A DNA stretch of 64,000 nucleotides from Erythrobacter sp. YT30 (GCF_001542875.1 NZ_LMAF01000002.1:1263501-1327500); one strand, 5' to 3'; shown: positions 24,868 through 34,683, numbered from the stretch's first letter. Notes: a model not told the origin generated them from the letters alone. Made by a program: numbers and translations.

Positions 24868-27800
24868 TCGTTGTCTGGATTATGCGTGATCTTCGCGGTG
24901 AAACGAATTTCAGCCCCCTTGTCGGTAAAAGAGCGATCAAACTCGCCCTGTAACTGTCGGATCCCAGACTGAATTAGAAAACTGCCGAACCCATCATGCG
25001 GTTCCGGCTCTTCAAAACCGGGCACCTGCTCAATCCAGCTGACATGAACCATGCCATCGGCGTCGCAGTCCCAATTGATCGAGAGTTCGCCCTCGGGCTG
25101 ATTGAGAGCGCCATATTTGGCGCTGTTCGTTGTCAGTTCGTGAACGATCAGAGTGAGGGTGTTCACCACTTCGGCGCCCACGAACACATCTGGCCCTTTG
25201 ACGGTGAGTTTCTGATTGGTTTTGTGCAAGCTAACGACCGAGGTCAGCAATTCATCAAGACCAACGCCCTGGCTTGCCAAATCCTTGCGCGTGAGGTCGT
25301 ACACCTTGCCGAGCGAAATGATCCGCTCAACCAGATCGCCTGCCATTTGCTTGGTTTCAGGATGCTCCATCGGCGATGCCTGAATGAGCCCGCTGATAAC
25401 AGCAAACAGGTTCTTGATCCGGTGGCTCATCTCGTCGAGCAGCAATTCCTGTTTATGCTGCGCGGTCACATCGAGTGTTGGGCCGACCACCTTTTTGCGG
25501 CCATCAATGGCAGTGTATGGCATGCCTCTGGTCCGCACCCAGCGCAGATCCTGGCCGGGAACGTCGATGCGGAAATCAAACTCGTATTCTTCGCCTTTCT
25601 CGATCGCGCGATTAAGGTTTTCCTCCATCAAAGGTACGTCTTCCTTGACGAAATTGGCCGTCAGCTCTTCGAGCGGCACCGCCCCCTCGCCCGCTAGGCC
25701 CAATTGTTCGGCCAACATCTTATCGGCAATAACCTCGCTTGCCTCAACATCGAGTTCTGCAAGGCCCATGCGGCCTGCCCGCATTGCAAGTTCGCGCCTG
25801 GTCGATTCAATTTCGATGTTGCGCTGCAATTGATATGTTTCGGTGACATCAATCCAGAGGCCCGCTTTCCGCTTCTTGCCCGAAGCTGTCATGTACGATT
25901 GAGCGTGGACCTGTGCCCAACGCGTTTCGTCATCGGGGAGATCAATTCGCACTGTGTGAGAGAAGCTTTGCCCTGCTTTGATCGCCTTTTTGCGGGCCGC
26001 GTCCATGGCCTTCAGGTCCTCGGGGCAGACATTTTTGTAGAATTCGTCGCGCGAATATTTGCCGGGCCCGTCCAGCCCGCCAATCTCCGCAGCAATGGCA
26101 TCCACTTCCATCTCATCTGTCTCCAGATCAGTGTCCCACGATCCCATCTTCGCCGCCTGCATCGCGAGGTGCAGCTTTTCGCTTTGCAGAGTAAGATCCT
26201 GTCGCAGCAGCACCTCTTGCGTGATGTTCACGAGGGTGAGTGATGCACCTTCCACAGCTCCATCATTAAAGAAATAGGGAGTGATGCGTAGGAAGAAGGA
26301 CTGGTTGTGATCATTAGGCGCGGTCGTCACTGAGAAGGACTGGCCGGTCTCAATGACTTTGCGAATCTCGGCCGCGACATCGAGAGTGCCGAGCGGAATA
26401 TTGAATTCGTTGAGCGAGCGCCCCTCGTCGGAGCGAAGGATCGGCACCATGCGGCGCGCGGCATCTGTGACGTGGCGGATTTTCAGACTGCGATCCAAGA
26501 CAATCATGCCAAGATCTGCCGATTGCAGGAAATTGTCCAAATCGGCATTGGCCAGTGTCAGCTCATCAATCTTGTTCTTGAGTTCCTCATTGGCTGTCGT
26601 CAGCTCTTCGTTTGCCGACTGAAGCTCTTCGTTCATCGACATCATTTCTTCATTGGAGCTTTTGAGCTCCTCGTTAGCGGTTTCGACTTCCTCGACCTTT
26701 GCTTTCAATTGCAGCCGCGTTTTCTGCAATTCGTCCTGAAGGATGGCGATTTGGCGATCGCGTGTGACCGGCCTTACAGCGAAGCGATCGACGATCGGTT
26801 CAAGCTGATCCTTGACCAGAAAGATAACAGCGACCGTGTCATCGCGCATCGGGTGCGCGACGATGTCCGTCTTTTGAAGGCCAAAGGGTGAGGATACTTG
26901 CACATCCTTCATCGCCTGACGCTCACCGCTTTCCATCGCGTCGCGAACCATGGGCGTGACGACTTCATGCACGCCTTCACGCGCGAGTGTATCAAGGCTG
27001 CGCTCATCACCAGGGCGCGACATCAGGAACAGGCTGAGATCGCCCGAACTGTCGATGATGCGGCCATCCTTTGCCACCCGCACAAATGGCGGAGCATAGT
27101 TTTCGTAAATCGTCGCATTGGAGGTGTTGAGGCTGGAATGCCTCGGAAAGTCCCGTTCCTCCGACATTTTCTGCATTTCGCGCCGCGGGCGTAGCTCTTT
27201 GTTGCCAATGGTCAGCGGCAGATTGATCGCAGAGCGCCGCGCGACTTCGTTGCGCCGGAAGATGCGGGCACGTTGATCGACAGCGGTGAACAAATCGCTG
27301 CGTTTGGTCACACTCTCCGAAGTGCCAAGGAATAGATGGCCACCCTGACGCAGGCTGAAATGCATCAGCGGCAAGACACCTTCTTGCAGTTCCTCACCGA
27401 GATAGATCAGCATATTGCGGCACGAGATCAGGTCGATTTTGGAAAAAGGCGGATCCTGAATGATATTGTGAACCGAAAACCGCACCATTTCGCGAATGCG
27501 CGATACGATCTCAAACCGTTCCTCCGATCCAACCGTGTAGAGCTCCTGATACTTTTCAGGCAGATCGGTTAGCGTCGACACAGGATAGCTCGCACGGCGA
27601 GCCTGTTCGATCATCGCCTCGTCAATGTCGGTCGCGAAAATCTGGATCAGCGGACGGCGCTGCAATTCGACGCAGGTCTGATCGACCATCATCGCGATCG
27701 AATAGGCCTCCTGCCCGCTGGAACATCCAGGAACCCAGATGCGCACCTCGTCCGAGGCCTCCGCCTCCTCGATCAGTGGGACGATAACCGTTTGCCGCAG

Positions 27801-28715
27801 CAATTCGAAGTTCTCACGGTCGCGAAAGAACGATGTGACATTGATCAGAAAATCGCGCGCCAGGGCGAGTTGCTCAGTTTCGCTCCGCGACAATTCTGCG
27901 ATGTATTCTTCACCGTTGTCGATTTCGAGCACTTGGAGGCGGCGGTTCAACCGCCTCAGTAATGTCGAGCGCTTGTAACCCGAAAAATCCATGCCGAGCT
28001 GGTGGTTGATGATGGTGAAAATCTCACGCATCACCTTGCCGGTCGCATAATCGTTCAGAGGGAAGGGGGATTTGTCAGCCCCCTCGAAGAACGCCTTGAT
28101 GCGCGGGATGATGTCCGCCGCGTTCAGCGTGAAATCTACCAATTTGGTGCCAATTGCCGAAAACGGCATGCCGTCATAGCGCGCCTCTTCAGGGGATTGG
28201 ACTGCGCTAATGCCGCCGGCTTCCTTGATGACGCGAAGTCCAGCTGTGCCATCGCCGCCCGTGCCTGAAAGCACCACACAGGCAGCCTTTTCGCTCTGTA
28301 CGTGGGCAAGCGAGGTGAAGAAGCTATCGATCGGGCGCCTCAGCCCGCGCGGTTCGCTGAATTTGTCGAGCCGGAATTTTCCATTCTCGATACTTAGGCT
28401 GGAGCCCGGCGGAATGACATGCAGGCAATCCACTTCGAGGTGATCGTTATCGGCAATCTGGCGAACTGAAATCTGTGTCTTGCTCGATAGCAATTCTGCC
28501 ATCAGGCTTTCGTGATCGGGATCAAGGTGCATCACAAGGACGAAAGCCATCCCGGTTCCGCTTTCAATGTCCTTGAACATCGCGGTGACCGCCTCAAGCC
28601 CGCCGGCCGATGCGCCTATGCCAACCACCGGAAAATCTAGCTGGGCGTGCGATTCCGGCTCGTGGATCGCTTCATTTGAAGCGGCGTCTGTTTCAATGGT
28701 TTGCGTTGGTGTCAC
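24864..28715 (-). CDS. CheB-CheR-PAS-HWE/HisKA_2 hybrid sensor histidine kinase
   Basis: 1283 residues from GTG at 28715 (a TTG at 28718 is also possible; AAAAGG lies upstream of both). Domains in order: CheB methylesterase (about 28-210; GIGASAGG nucleophile Ser, VLSGTGGDGTAGL); CheR methyltransferase (about 225-490; VWVPGCSSGQEAYSIAM SAM site); a long coiled coil (about 650-740, repeated ANEEL heptads); three PAS regions; then a HWE/HisKA_2 kinase with phospho-His in LLLDEMSHRIKNLFAVISGLI (about 1070) and ATPase motif LIVHELTTNSAKYGAL. This architecture is known in proteobacteria and usually acts outside classical chemotaxis. It is followed by its response regulator. The signal is unknown. 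Confidence 0.9.
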   Translation of the reverse strand: MTPTQTIETDAASNEAIHEPESHAQLDFPVVGIGASAGGLEAVTAMFKDIESGTGMAFVLVMHLDPDHESLMAELLSSKTQISVRQIADNDHLEVDCLHVIPPGSSLSIENGKFRLDKFSEPRGLRRPIDSFFTSLAHVQSEKAACVVLSGTGGDGTAGLRVIKEAGGISAVQSPEEARYDGMPFSAIGTKLVDFTLNAADIIPRIKAFFEGADKSPFPLNDYATGKVMREIFTIINHQLGMDFSGYKRSTLLRRLNRRLQVLEIDNGEEYIAELSRSETEQLALARDFLINVTSFFRDRENFELLRQTVIVPLIEEAEASDEVRIWVPGCSSGQEAYSIAMMVDQTCVELQRRPLIQIFATDIDEAMIEQARRASYPVSTLTDLPEKYQELYTVGSEERFEIVSRIREMVRFSVHNIIQDPPFSKIDLISCRNMLIYLGEELQEGVLPLMHFSLRQGGHLFLGTSESVTKRSDLFTAVDQRARIFRRNEVARRSAINLPLTIGNKELRPRREMQKMSEERDFPRHSSLNTSNATIYENYAPPFVRVAKDGRIIDSSGDLSLFLMSRPGDERSLDTLAREGVHEVVTPMVRDAMESGERQAMKDVQVSSPFGLQKTDIVAHPMRDDTVAVIFLVKDQLEPIVDRFAVRPVTRDRQIAILQDELQKTRLQLKAKVEEVETANEELKSSNEEMMSMNEELQSANEELTTANEELKNKIDELTLANADLDNFLQSADLGMIVLDRSLKIRHVTDAARRMVPILRSDEGRSLNEFNIPLGTLDVAAEIRKVIETGQSFSVTTAPNDHNQSFFLRITPYFFNDGAVEGASLTLVNITQEVLLRQDLTLQSEKLHLAMQAAKMGSWDTDLETDEMEVDAIAAEIGGLDGPGKYSRDEFYKNVCPEDLKAMDAARKKAIKAGQSFSHTVRIDLPDDETRWAQVHAQSYMTASGKKRKAGLWIDVTETYQLQRNIEIESTRRELAMRAGRMGLAELDVEASEVIADKMLAEQLGLAGEGAVPLEELTANFVKEDVPLMEENLNRAIEKGEEYEFDFRIDVPGQDLRWVRTRGMPYTAIDGRKKVVGPTLDVTAQHKQELLLDEMSHRIKNLFAVISGLIQASPMEHPETKQMAGDLVERIISLGKVYDLTRKDLASQGVGLDELLTSVVSLHKTNQKLTVKGPDVFVGAEVVNTLTLIVHELTTNSAKYGALNQPEGELSINWDCDADGMVHVSWIEQVPGFEEPEPHDGFGSFLIQSGIRQLQGEFDRSFTDKGAEIRFTAKITHNPDNE

Positions 28716-29053
28716 CAAGATAGCCTTTTCCTGGACCCAAAATCTGTCCGATCAATTCTTGTGCGCCGTTGTTACGGGCACGACCAGCGTGATTGAGCGT
28801 CCTTTTCCTCCTTGCCGGGTACACCCTTTTCCCAAGCGGCCTGCGCTTAAAAAACGCTAATCTCTCAAGAGCATCAGCGCTGAGTGCCCCCCAAGCGCCC
28901 ACTCTTAGCAGCAGTGCATGTGTAATCCCATGTTTTCTGGAATTGCGCATACAAGTTGGCTCCAAAACGGTTTTAGTCGCCATCCGCAAGCCAGGTCGGA
29001 TCGGCATTGCCTCTCCCTTTTCTTGCACGGCATCCTCTGGCATTGGTGTCCCC
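28716..29053. other. Divergent intergenic region, hybrid kinase / CYP102-type P450
   Basis: 338 bp between the kinase and the P450 fusion. The P450 frame stays open up to a TTG at 28793, but that stretch shows no conserved protein sequence. No promoter consensus, repeat or RNA gene was recognised; the promoters of both flanking genes must lie here. Confidence 0.5.
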
Positions 29054-32000
29054 ATGGCATCCAAAACCGCGTTCGCTCCGATCCCGCAGCCACCCGGCTC
29101 TCCGCTCGTTGGCAATGCTCTGACTGTCGATGCATCCCGGATGATCCAGTCGCTGATGGAATTGGCCGAGGAATACGGCCCCATTTTCCAGCTCGAAATC
29201 ATGGGCACGCCCCTTGTTTTCGTCTCGAGTGAAGAGCTGGTGGCGCAGGTTTGCGACGAAAAGCGGTTCGACAAGACGGTGCGTGGCCCGCTCAAGCGCC
29301 TGCGCCTGATTGCTGGCGATGGCCTTTTTACTGGCGATAGCGATGATCCCAACTGGTCAAAGGCGCACAATATCCTGCTGCCGTCTTTCAGCCAGAAAAG
29401 CATGGGCAGCTATCTCCCGATGATGATCGACATCGCTCAGCAATTGATGCTGAAATGGGAGCGGATGAATTCTGATGACGTGATCGATGTGCCCAAGGAT
29501 ATGATCCGTCTGACGCTCGATACGATTGGCGTGTGCGGATTTGGCTACCGCTTTAATTCTTTCTATCGTGAGGACTTTCATCCCTTCATTCAGGCGCTTA
29601 ATCGCACCCTCGACACCACGCAGAAAATGCGCGGGCTTCCGGGTGAAAAACTGATGAAGCGAAAGGCTGTCGAACAGCTTCATCGCGACGCGAAATACAT
29701 GAACAACCTCGTCGATGAGATCATCCGCGAGCGCCAAAGAAGCGGCAATACGGGCAGCGAGGACCTGCTCGATTTCATGCTGTCGGGCCGCGATGCGGTA
29801 ACAGGTGAGCGATTGTCGGATGAAAACATCCGCTATCAGATCAACACGTTCCTGATTGCAGGGCATGAGACAACGTCGGGGCTTTTGTCGTTCTCGCTCT
29901 ATTACCTGCTGAAGAACCGTGACCTTTTGAAGCGCGCCTATGCCGAGGTGGATGCTGTGCTCGGCCGCAATATCGACCAGCCACCAACGTTAAAACAGCT
30001 GGGGCAAATGCCCTATATCCGCGCCATTCTGTTTGAAGCATTGCGCCTGTGGCCGACCGCGCCCGCATTGGGCCTTGCGCCATACAAGGATGAAGTTCTT
30101 GGCGGCAGGTATGCGATACCCAAAGGCACCTTCACCACGGTTTTGATCCCCTCGCTTCACCGCGATCCGGCGATCTGGGGCGATGAGCCTGAGAAGTTCA
30201 ATCCCGATCACTTCACTCCCGAAGCGGAAGCCGCGCGAAGCCCTGCCGCCTACAAGCCATTCGGTAATGGCAAGCGCGCGTGCATTGGCCGCCAGTTTGC
30301 AATCCAGGAATCGATCCTGGTGCTGTCCATGCTGCTCCAGCGCTTCGATCTGTTCGATCACTCGGACTACACACTCGACATCAAGGAAACGCTTTCGATC
30401 AAGCCTGACGAATTCACGATCAAGGCGCGGTTGCGCGATGATGTGGAGCGCGGCGGAAAGGCGGCAGAAGACGAACAAGGAGGACCGCAAGAGCCCGTCG
30501 CGAGCAAAGTGCCAAAACACGGGACGCCGCTTTTGGTGCTCTACGGGTCGAACCTTGGATCAAGCGAAGGGTTTGCTCATGAAGTTGCGCAGAGGGGCGA
30601 ATTCAACGGGTTTGACGTGACGCTGGCGCCGCTCGATGCGCATGTCGATGATCTGCCAAGCAACGGCGCGGTCGCGATCGCCTGTGCGTCTTACAACGGG
30701 AAGCCGCCTGATAACGCGGCAAAATTCGTCGAATGGCTCGACCAGACATCCGCTGATTTGAGCGATGTTTCCTATCTCATGTTAGGGTGCGGGAACAGCG
30801 ATTGGGCAGCCACTTTTCAGGAAGTGCCCCGTCTGATCGACGCGCGCTTGGCCGCGCTGGGGGCAAAGCGGATCGTTGACACCGAAGAGCTTGATGCGCG
30901 CGGCGATGTGGACACGCAATTCCACGATTGGCTTGATGCGCTGATCCCGCAATTGGGTGAGGAATTCGGCATTGACCTGTCAGGCGACAAGGACGCCATC
31001 ACCCCGCCGCTCTACACGGTCGAGATCACCGAGAGCGTCACCGCCAACACTGTCGCCAACCGCGTTGGTGCCGATGATGTGACGCTGCTGGTCAATCGTG
31101 AACTCAAAGAAAGCGCAAAGTCAGGCGGACGATCCACTCGCCACATCGAAGTCGAATTGGGAGAGGGCGTCTCTTACGAGCCCGGCGATCATTTGTGCGT
31201 GGTGCCGGTCAATGATGATGCAGTGGTTGATCGGCTGCTCAAGCGCTTCGGGCTTGATCGCAACACCCACATCCAGATTGAATCGCGCAGCGATATGCGC
31301 GGCCCGTTTCCAAGCGGCAGCACGTTTTCGGTTCTCAACCTTGCGAAGACTGCGGGCGAATTGCAGGCCGTCGCCACGCGCAAGGATATCGCGATGATGG
31401 CGCATTATGCAGAATGCCCGGACACGCGGGGCAAACTCGAAGCGCTGGCTGCGCCTCGGCAAGATGATGGCGTCGATAAGTACGCAGAAGAGGTGCTGGC
31501 AAAGCGTAAATCGGTGCTCGACATTCTGGAGAATTATCCGGCCTGCGATTTGCCGCTTGCGGTGTTTCTGGAGCTGATCCCGTTTCTTTCGCCGCGTTAT
31601 TATTCGATCTCGTCATCGCCCGATGCGGCCCCAGAAAAGTGTTCAATCACGGTGGGCGTGGTCAAAGGTCCGGCGCTGTCGGGTAAAGGCGAATTCAAAG
31701 GGACATGCTCCAACTATCTTGCTGAATTGCAGCCCGGTGATCGGTTCAAGGCAGTCGTGCGCGAACCGAGCGCAAATTTCAGACTGCCCGATGATCCCAA
31801 AATGCCTATCATCATGGTGGGCCCAGGCACGGGCGTCGCGCCATTCAGAGGTTTCCTGCAACGTCGTGCTGCGCTGAAGGAGCAGGGTAAGGAGTTGGGC
31901 GATGCGATGCTCTTTTTCGGCTGCCGCGATGAAGCCGATTATCTTTATCGCGATGAACTGGAAAGCTATCACGCGGCTGGAATCGTCGACCTGCATTCCG

Positions 32001-32257
32001 CCTATTCGCGCGTTGAACCCGGCAAAGCCTATGTCCAGCACCTCATCAATCGCGAAGCTGAAAGGGTCTGGGCGCTGATCGAGCAAGGCGCGAGGATCTA
32101 TGTCTGCGGCGATGGCGCTAAGATGGAGCCAGATGTGCGCGCGGCTCTCGTTTCGATGTGCGCAGAAAAGCGCGGCCTGAGTGAAAACGATGCAGCGGCG
32201 TGGATGGACGAGATGATCGAACAGGAACGCTACATGCTCGACGTCTGGGTAGGCTGA
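29054..32257 (+). CDS. Self-sufficient cytochrome P450-reductase fusion, CYP102 (P450 BM3) type
   Basis: 1067 residues from ATG 29054, close to the 1049 of P450 BM3. P450 domain: AGHETT of the I helix, the EALRLWP ExxR motif, and heme loop FGNGKRACIGRQFA with Cys about 410. FMN flavodoxin-like domain from about 495 (LVLYGSNLGSSEGFA). FAD/NADPH reductase: RYYSISSSP, VGPGTGVAPFRGFLQ, and the terminal RYMLDVWVG. The enzyme couples NADPH oxidation to monooxygenation, in the family typically subterminal hydroxylation of fatty acids. All domains look intact. No regulator like BM3R1 is adjacent. An in-frame upstream start (TTG 28793) is unlikely. Confidence 0.93.
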   Translation: MASKTAFAPIPQPPGSPLVGNALTVDASRMIQSLMELAEEYGPIFQLEIMGTPLVFVSSEELVAQVCDEKRFDKTVRGPLKRLRLIAGDGLFTGDSDDPNWSKAHNILLPSFSQKSMGSYLPMMIDIAQQLMLKWERMNSDDVIDVPKDMIRLTLDTIGVCGFGYRFNSFYREDFHPFIQALNRTLDTTQKMRGLPGEKLMKRKAVEQLHRDAKYMNNLVDEIIRERQRSGNTGSEDLLDFMLSGRDAVTGERLSDENIRYQINTFLIAGHETTSGLLSFSLYYLLKNRDLLKRAYAEVDAVLGRNIDQPPTLKQLGQMPYIRAILFEALRLWPTAPALGLAPYKDEVLGGRYAIPKGTFTTVLIPSLHRDPAIWGDEPEKFNPDHFTPEAEAARSPAAYKPFGNGKRACIGRQFAIQESILVLSMLLQRFDLFDHSDYTLDIKETLSIKPDEFTIKARLRDDVERGGKAAEDEQGGPQEPVASKVPKHGTPLLVLYGSNLGSSEGFAHEVAQRGEFNGFDVTLAPLDAHVDDLPSNGAVAIACASYNGKPPDNAAKFVEWLDQTSADLSDVSYLMLGCGNSDWAATFQEVPRLIDARLAALGAKRIVDTEELDARGDVDTQFHDWLDALIPQLGEEFGIDLSGDKDAITPPLYTVEITESVTANTVANRVGADDVTLLVNRELKESAKSGGRSTRHIEVELGEGVSYEPGDHLCVVPVNDDAVVDRLLKRFGLDRNTHIQIESRSDMRGPFPSGSTFSVLNLAKTAGELQAVATRKDIAMMAHYAECPDTRGKLEALAAPRQDDGVDKYAEEVLAKRKSVLDILENYPACDLPLAVFLELIPFLSPRYYSISSSPDAAPEKCSITVGVVKGPALSGKGEFKGTCSNYLAELQPGDRFKAVVREPSANFRLPDDPKMPIIMVGPGTGVAPFRGFLQRRAALKEQGKELGDAMLFFGCRDEADYLYRDELESYHAAGIVDLHSAYSRVEPGKAYVQHLINREAERVWALIEQGARIYVCGDGAKMEPDVRAALVSMCAEKRGLSENDAAAWMDEMIEQERYMLDVWVG

Positions 32258-32349
32258 TCACCTTTCCCAGAAACGCGCCCCGAGTCTAAATGCGCAATCG
32301 CGCTCAAGCGCCTGTGGCTTAGCGATCGGGATCGAAGAAACGGAGGAAA

Positions 32350-32436
32350 TGGTGCGGTCGAGAAGACTCGAACTTCCACGGGCGTTAGCCCACAACGACC
32401 TCAACGTTGCGCGTCTACCAGTTCCGCCACGACCGC
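32350..32436 (-). tRNA. tRNA-Leu (anticodon GAG)
   Basis: 87-nt tRNA including an encoded CCA end (32350-32352). On the minus strand the acceptor stem GCGGTCG/CGACCGC, the anticodon stem CAACG/CGTTG with loop TTGAGGT (anticodon GAG, reading CUC/CUU) and the T arm GGAAG-TTCGAGT-CTTCT are all paired. A long variable arm (GGGC..GCCC) marks it as a class II tRNA, as expected for leucine. It stands alone between the P450 gene and the MJ0042 gene. Confidence 0.95.
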
Positions 32437-32559
32437 ACTCATAGACCGGAGCAGCGCAAGGCTTGCTCCGTGGTAGGAGCGCGCCACTAGCAACCTGCAT
32501 GATCAGGCGCAAGAGCTTTGCACTGCCCGCGAGACAAACTTTGAAATGCGATTAGCCGC

Positions 32560-33753
32560 TCAGTTCGGAGCCCAGCCCAATTCCGCCTCGGTCGCTGCCG
32601 CCGGAATATCCGAAATCGCCTCTGTCACATTGAGTGTTTCACCGGGCGCGAGCTCGTTTTTGGATGGCGTGACAGGCCATTTGCCCACTTCGCGGCCTCT
32701 TTCATCGAGGAACACCACGAGCATGCTGGGCACGGCAACAGTTCCTGCGCCCGTGTTCGAAATCGTTCCGCGCACCCGGAAAATCTCCTCGCCTGTGGGC
32801 AGGGTTTCGGTGCGCTGCTCCGCGCGCGGGAAATCAAGCTCAAGCTCAGGCTTTTCTACGCCGAATGTCGGTTGATTGATGGGGAACCAGTCCGGAAGAC
32901 CGTAATAGCTGACTGCAAAAACGGTTGCGCTCGCCAGTACGGCAAACGCCACGGCTGCCGCCGTCCACATCTTGAGGGGATTGCGCCGCGCGGTGAAAGG
33001 CGGGCTGTATTCGAATTGCGATACGCCGCTGTCGTAATCGTCTTCGCTGTCATCCGGATACGCGTCGTCATCATAGCTGTGCCCGGCCAGAGGGTCGCTA
33101 TCCGGATCGAATACGGCATCTGCATCGTCGTCAAACGCTTCAGGTGAGGCCGTACCCTCGTCCTCCACCGCTTCCTCTACAGCGGTATCGTCGGTCTCTT
33201 CCTCGCGTTTGCGCATGAAAGAGCGGTCAAAAATCGAGGAGGACTTAATCTCGGCGGATTCTTGATCCGCTTCGGCCGCCTCATCGCGGCGAGCCATGCT
33301 GTTGCGCAGCGCGCGTGCGGCAATTGAGGAGCTCGCCGCTGCACTTTCATCCGAAGGCTGTTCGGCAAAGGCTGCTGCTCCGCGATCATCGGGTGCTGCG
33401 TCATTTGTTTCGGCAGGGGCATCAGACGTGCGCCAATGATTGACCGACGGAGCAGCGTCAGGATTGCTTGGTTCGGGGCTGGTTTCAGGGTTGGCTTCCG
33501 CGACTTGCTCGGAAGGTGCTTCGGGTTCCGGCTCAGTTTCTGGTGGCGGCGCTGGTTTTGCCGCTTCGCTTTCTGCCGCTGCTTTAGCTCGTGCCTCTGC
33601 TGCAGCTGCGTCTTCCTTACTGAGTTCAGGCAGGTTGGGTTCCTGAAACCAGCTATGCTTGCACTTGGCACAGCGCACAGTCCGCCCTTCGCCGCCGATT
33701 GCAGAATCCGGCACGACATAGCGTGTGGCGCAGGCAGGGCAGGTCAAAATCAT
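32560..33753 (-). CDS. MJ0042 zinc-ribbon / DUF3426 membrane protein
   Basis: 397 residues from the ATG at 33753 (the frame opens 12 codons earlier). The N-terminus is an MJ0042-type zinc ribbon with two CxxC pairs (LTCPACATRYVVPDSAIGG and VRCAKCKHSWFQ). A long acidic Ala/Glu/Asp-rich linker follows, then one membrane segment (about 255-275, TAAAVAFAVLASATVFAVSYYGLP) and a C-terminal DUF3426 domain (VRGTISNTGAGTVAVPSMLVVFLDERGREV). The function is unknown. It is divergent from ftsE, an arrangement common in sphingomonads, which suggests an envelope or division role. Confidence 0.85.
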   Translation of the reverse strand: MILTCPACATRYVVPDSAIGGEGRTVRCAKCKHSWFQEPNLPELSKEDAAAAEARAKAAAESEAAKPAPPPETEPEPEAPSEQVAEANPETSPEPSNPDAAPSVNHWRTSDAPAETNDAAPDDRGAAAFAEQPSDESAAASSSIAARALRNSMARRDEAAEADQESAEIKSSSIFDRSFMRKREEETDDTAVEEAVEDEGTASPEAFDDDADAVFDPDSDPLAGHSYDDDAYPDDSEDDYDSGVSQFEYSPPFTARRNPLKMWTAAAVAFAVLASATVFAVSYYGLPDWFPINQPTFGVEKPELELDFPRAEQRTETLPTGEEIFRVRGTISNTGAGTVAVPSMLVVFLDERGREVGKWPVTPSKNELAPGETLNVTEAISDIPAAATEAELGWAPN

Positions 33754-33810
33754 GGTCTCTTTTGCAATACGCCGCCATGTCGCAGGCACAAGTGGTTAAC
33801 GTTCGAGGAT

Positions 33811-33830
33811 GGCCGAATCCGGCCTTTTTT
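33811..33830 (+). terminator. Terminator-like hairpin upstream of ftsE
   Basis: GGCCG-AATC-CGGCC followed by six T on the plus strand. The stem is only 5 bp. No plus-strand gene ends just upstream, so it may be an attenuator in the ftsE leader or a stop for antisense transcription of the MJ0042 gene. Low certainty. Confidence 0.4.
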
Positions 33831-33881
33831 CCACATCGAGCGCGTTACACTTCGGTAATCGACGCTATCTCAGAGCGTCGT

Positions 33882-33919
33882 TTATCAGGGGGCTTTCCCC
33901 GTTTCTCACCCCCTGATAA
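33882..33919 (+). promoter_or_regulatory. Perfect 11-bp inverted repeat abutting the ftsE ribosome-binding site
   Basis: TTATCAGGGGG (33882-33892) and CCCCCTGATAA (33909-33919) are exact reverse complements separated by 16 nt. The right arm runs into the AAGGG ribosome-binding site at 33918-33922, 8 bp before the ftsE ATG. It may be an operator for a dimeric regulator or an RNA hairpin that limits ftsE translation. Which one is not shown by the sequence. Confidence 0.6.
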
Positions 33920-33930
33920 GGGCCGCGCAT

Positions 33931-34683
33931 ATGACCAACCGCGCTGACGAGATTGTGAAGTTTGACAATGTCGGGCTGCGTTACGGCACCGATCCTGAAA
34001 TCCTGCGCGATTTGAGCTTTACCCTTTTTCCAGGCAGCTTTTACTTTCTGACAGGGGCAAGCGGCGCGGGCAAAACGAGCCTCTTGAAGCTGCTTTATCT
34101 GGCGCAAAAACCATCGCGCGGCGCGATCCGCTTGTTCGGCAAGGATATGATCACACTCCCGCGCGAACGACTGCCCGATTACAGGCGCAGACTGGGCGTT
34201 GTCTTTCAGGATTTCCGCCTCGTCGATCATCTGTCGGCATTTGATAACGTCGCGCTGCCCCTGCGTTTGTCGGGAACGGATGAGGGCAAGGTGGTTAAAG
34301 CGGTATCCGACATGCTCGAATGGGTGGGCCTGTCGCACCGTGCGGAGGCAAAGCCAGCCACTATGTCAGGCGGAGAGCAGCAGCGGGTCGCGATTGCGCG
34401 TGCTGTCATCGCTCGCCCGCGCATGCTCATTGCGGATGAGCCGACAGGTAACGTTGATCCCGAAATGGCACTCAAATTGCTGCGCTTGTTCGAAGCGTTG
34501 AACAACCGCGTTGGCACAACCGTCGTGGTGGCGACGCACGATGTGCACCTGCTCAAGAAAGTACCGGATTCGCTCATCATGCGCCTCAACAAGGGGCGTT
34601 TGTCTGATCCTACAGGTGCCTTGCGCTTTCCGCCGCGGCCGGGTGGTTCGTCATCGGCTGGCAGCGAGCGGTCTCCTGCATGA
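33931..34683 (+). CDS. ftsE: Cell division ATP-binding protein FtsE
   Basis: 250 residues. FtsE is the ABC ATPase that, with FtsX, couples cell division to activation of periplasmic peptidoglycan hydrolases. Walker [10 protein letters not shown], signature [14 protein letters not shown] (usually LSGGEQQR), Walker [15 protein letters not shown] and the switch His in VVATHD are all present. The C-terminal about 25 residues after the ATPase core are Pro/Ser-rich and slightly longer than in E. coli. It overlaps ftsX by the ATGA arrangement. Confidence 0.96.
   Translation: MTNRADEIVKFDNVGLRYGTDPEILRDLSFTLFPGSFYFLTGASGAGKTSLLKLLYLAQKPSRGAIRLFGKDMITLPRERLPDYRRRLGVVFQDFRLVDHLSAFDNVALPLRLSGTDEGKVVKAVSDMLEWVGLSHRAEAKPATMSGGEQQRVAIARAVIARPRMLIADEPTGNVDPEMALKLLRLFEALNNRVGTTVVVATHDVHLLKKVPDSLIMRLNKGRLSDPTGALRFPPRPGGSSSAGSERSPA

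Noticed and set aside
28793..29053. N-terminal extension of the CYP102-type P450
   Set aside because: Translation gives a sequence unlike any P450 N-terminus; ATG 29054 yields the expected family length.
32447..32470. CGGAGCA/TGCTCCG inverted repeat next to tRNA-Leu
   Set aside because: It lies upstream of the tRNA in its direction of transcription and has no T-run, so it is not a terminator; no other role could be supported.
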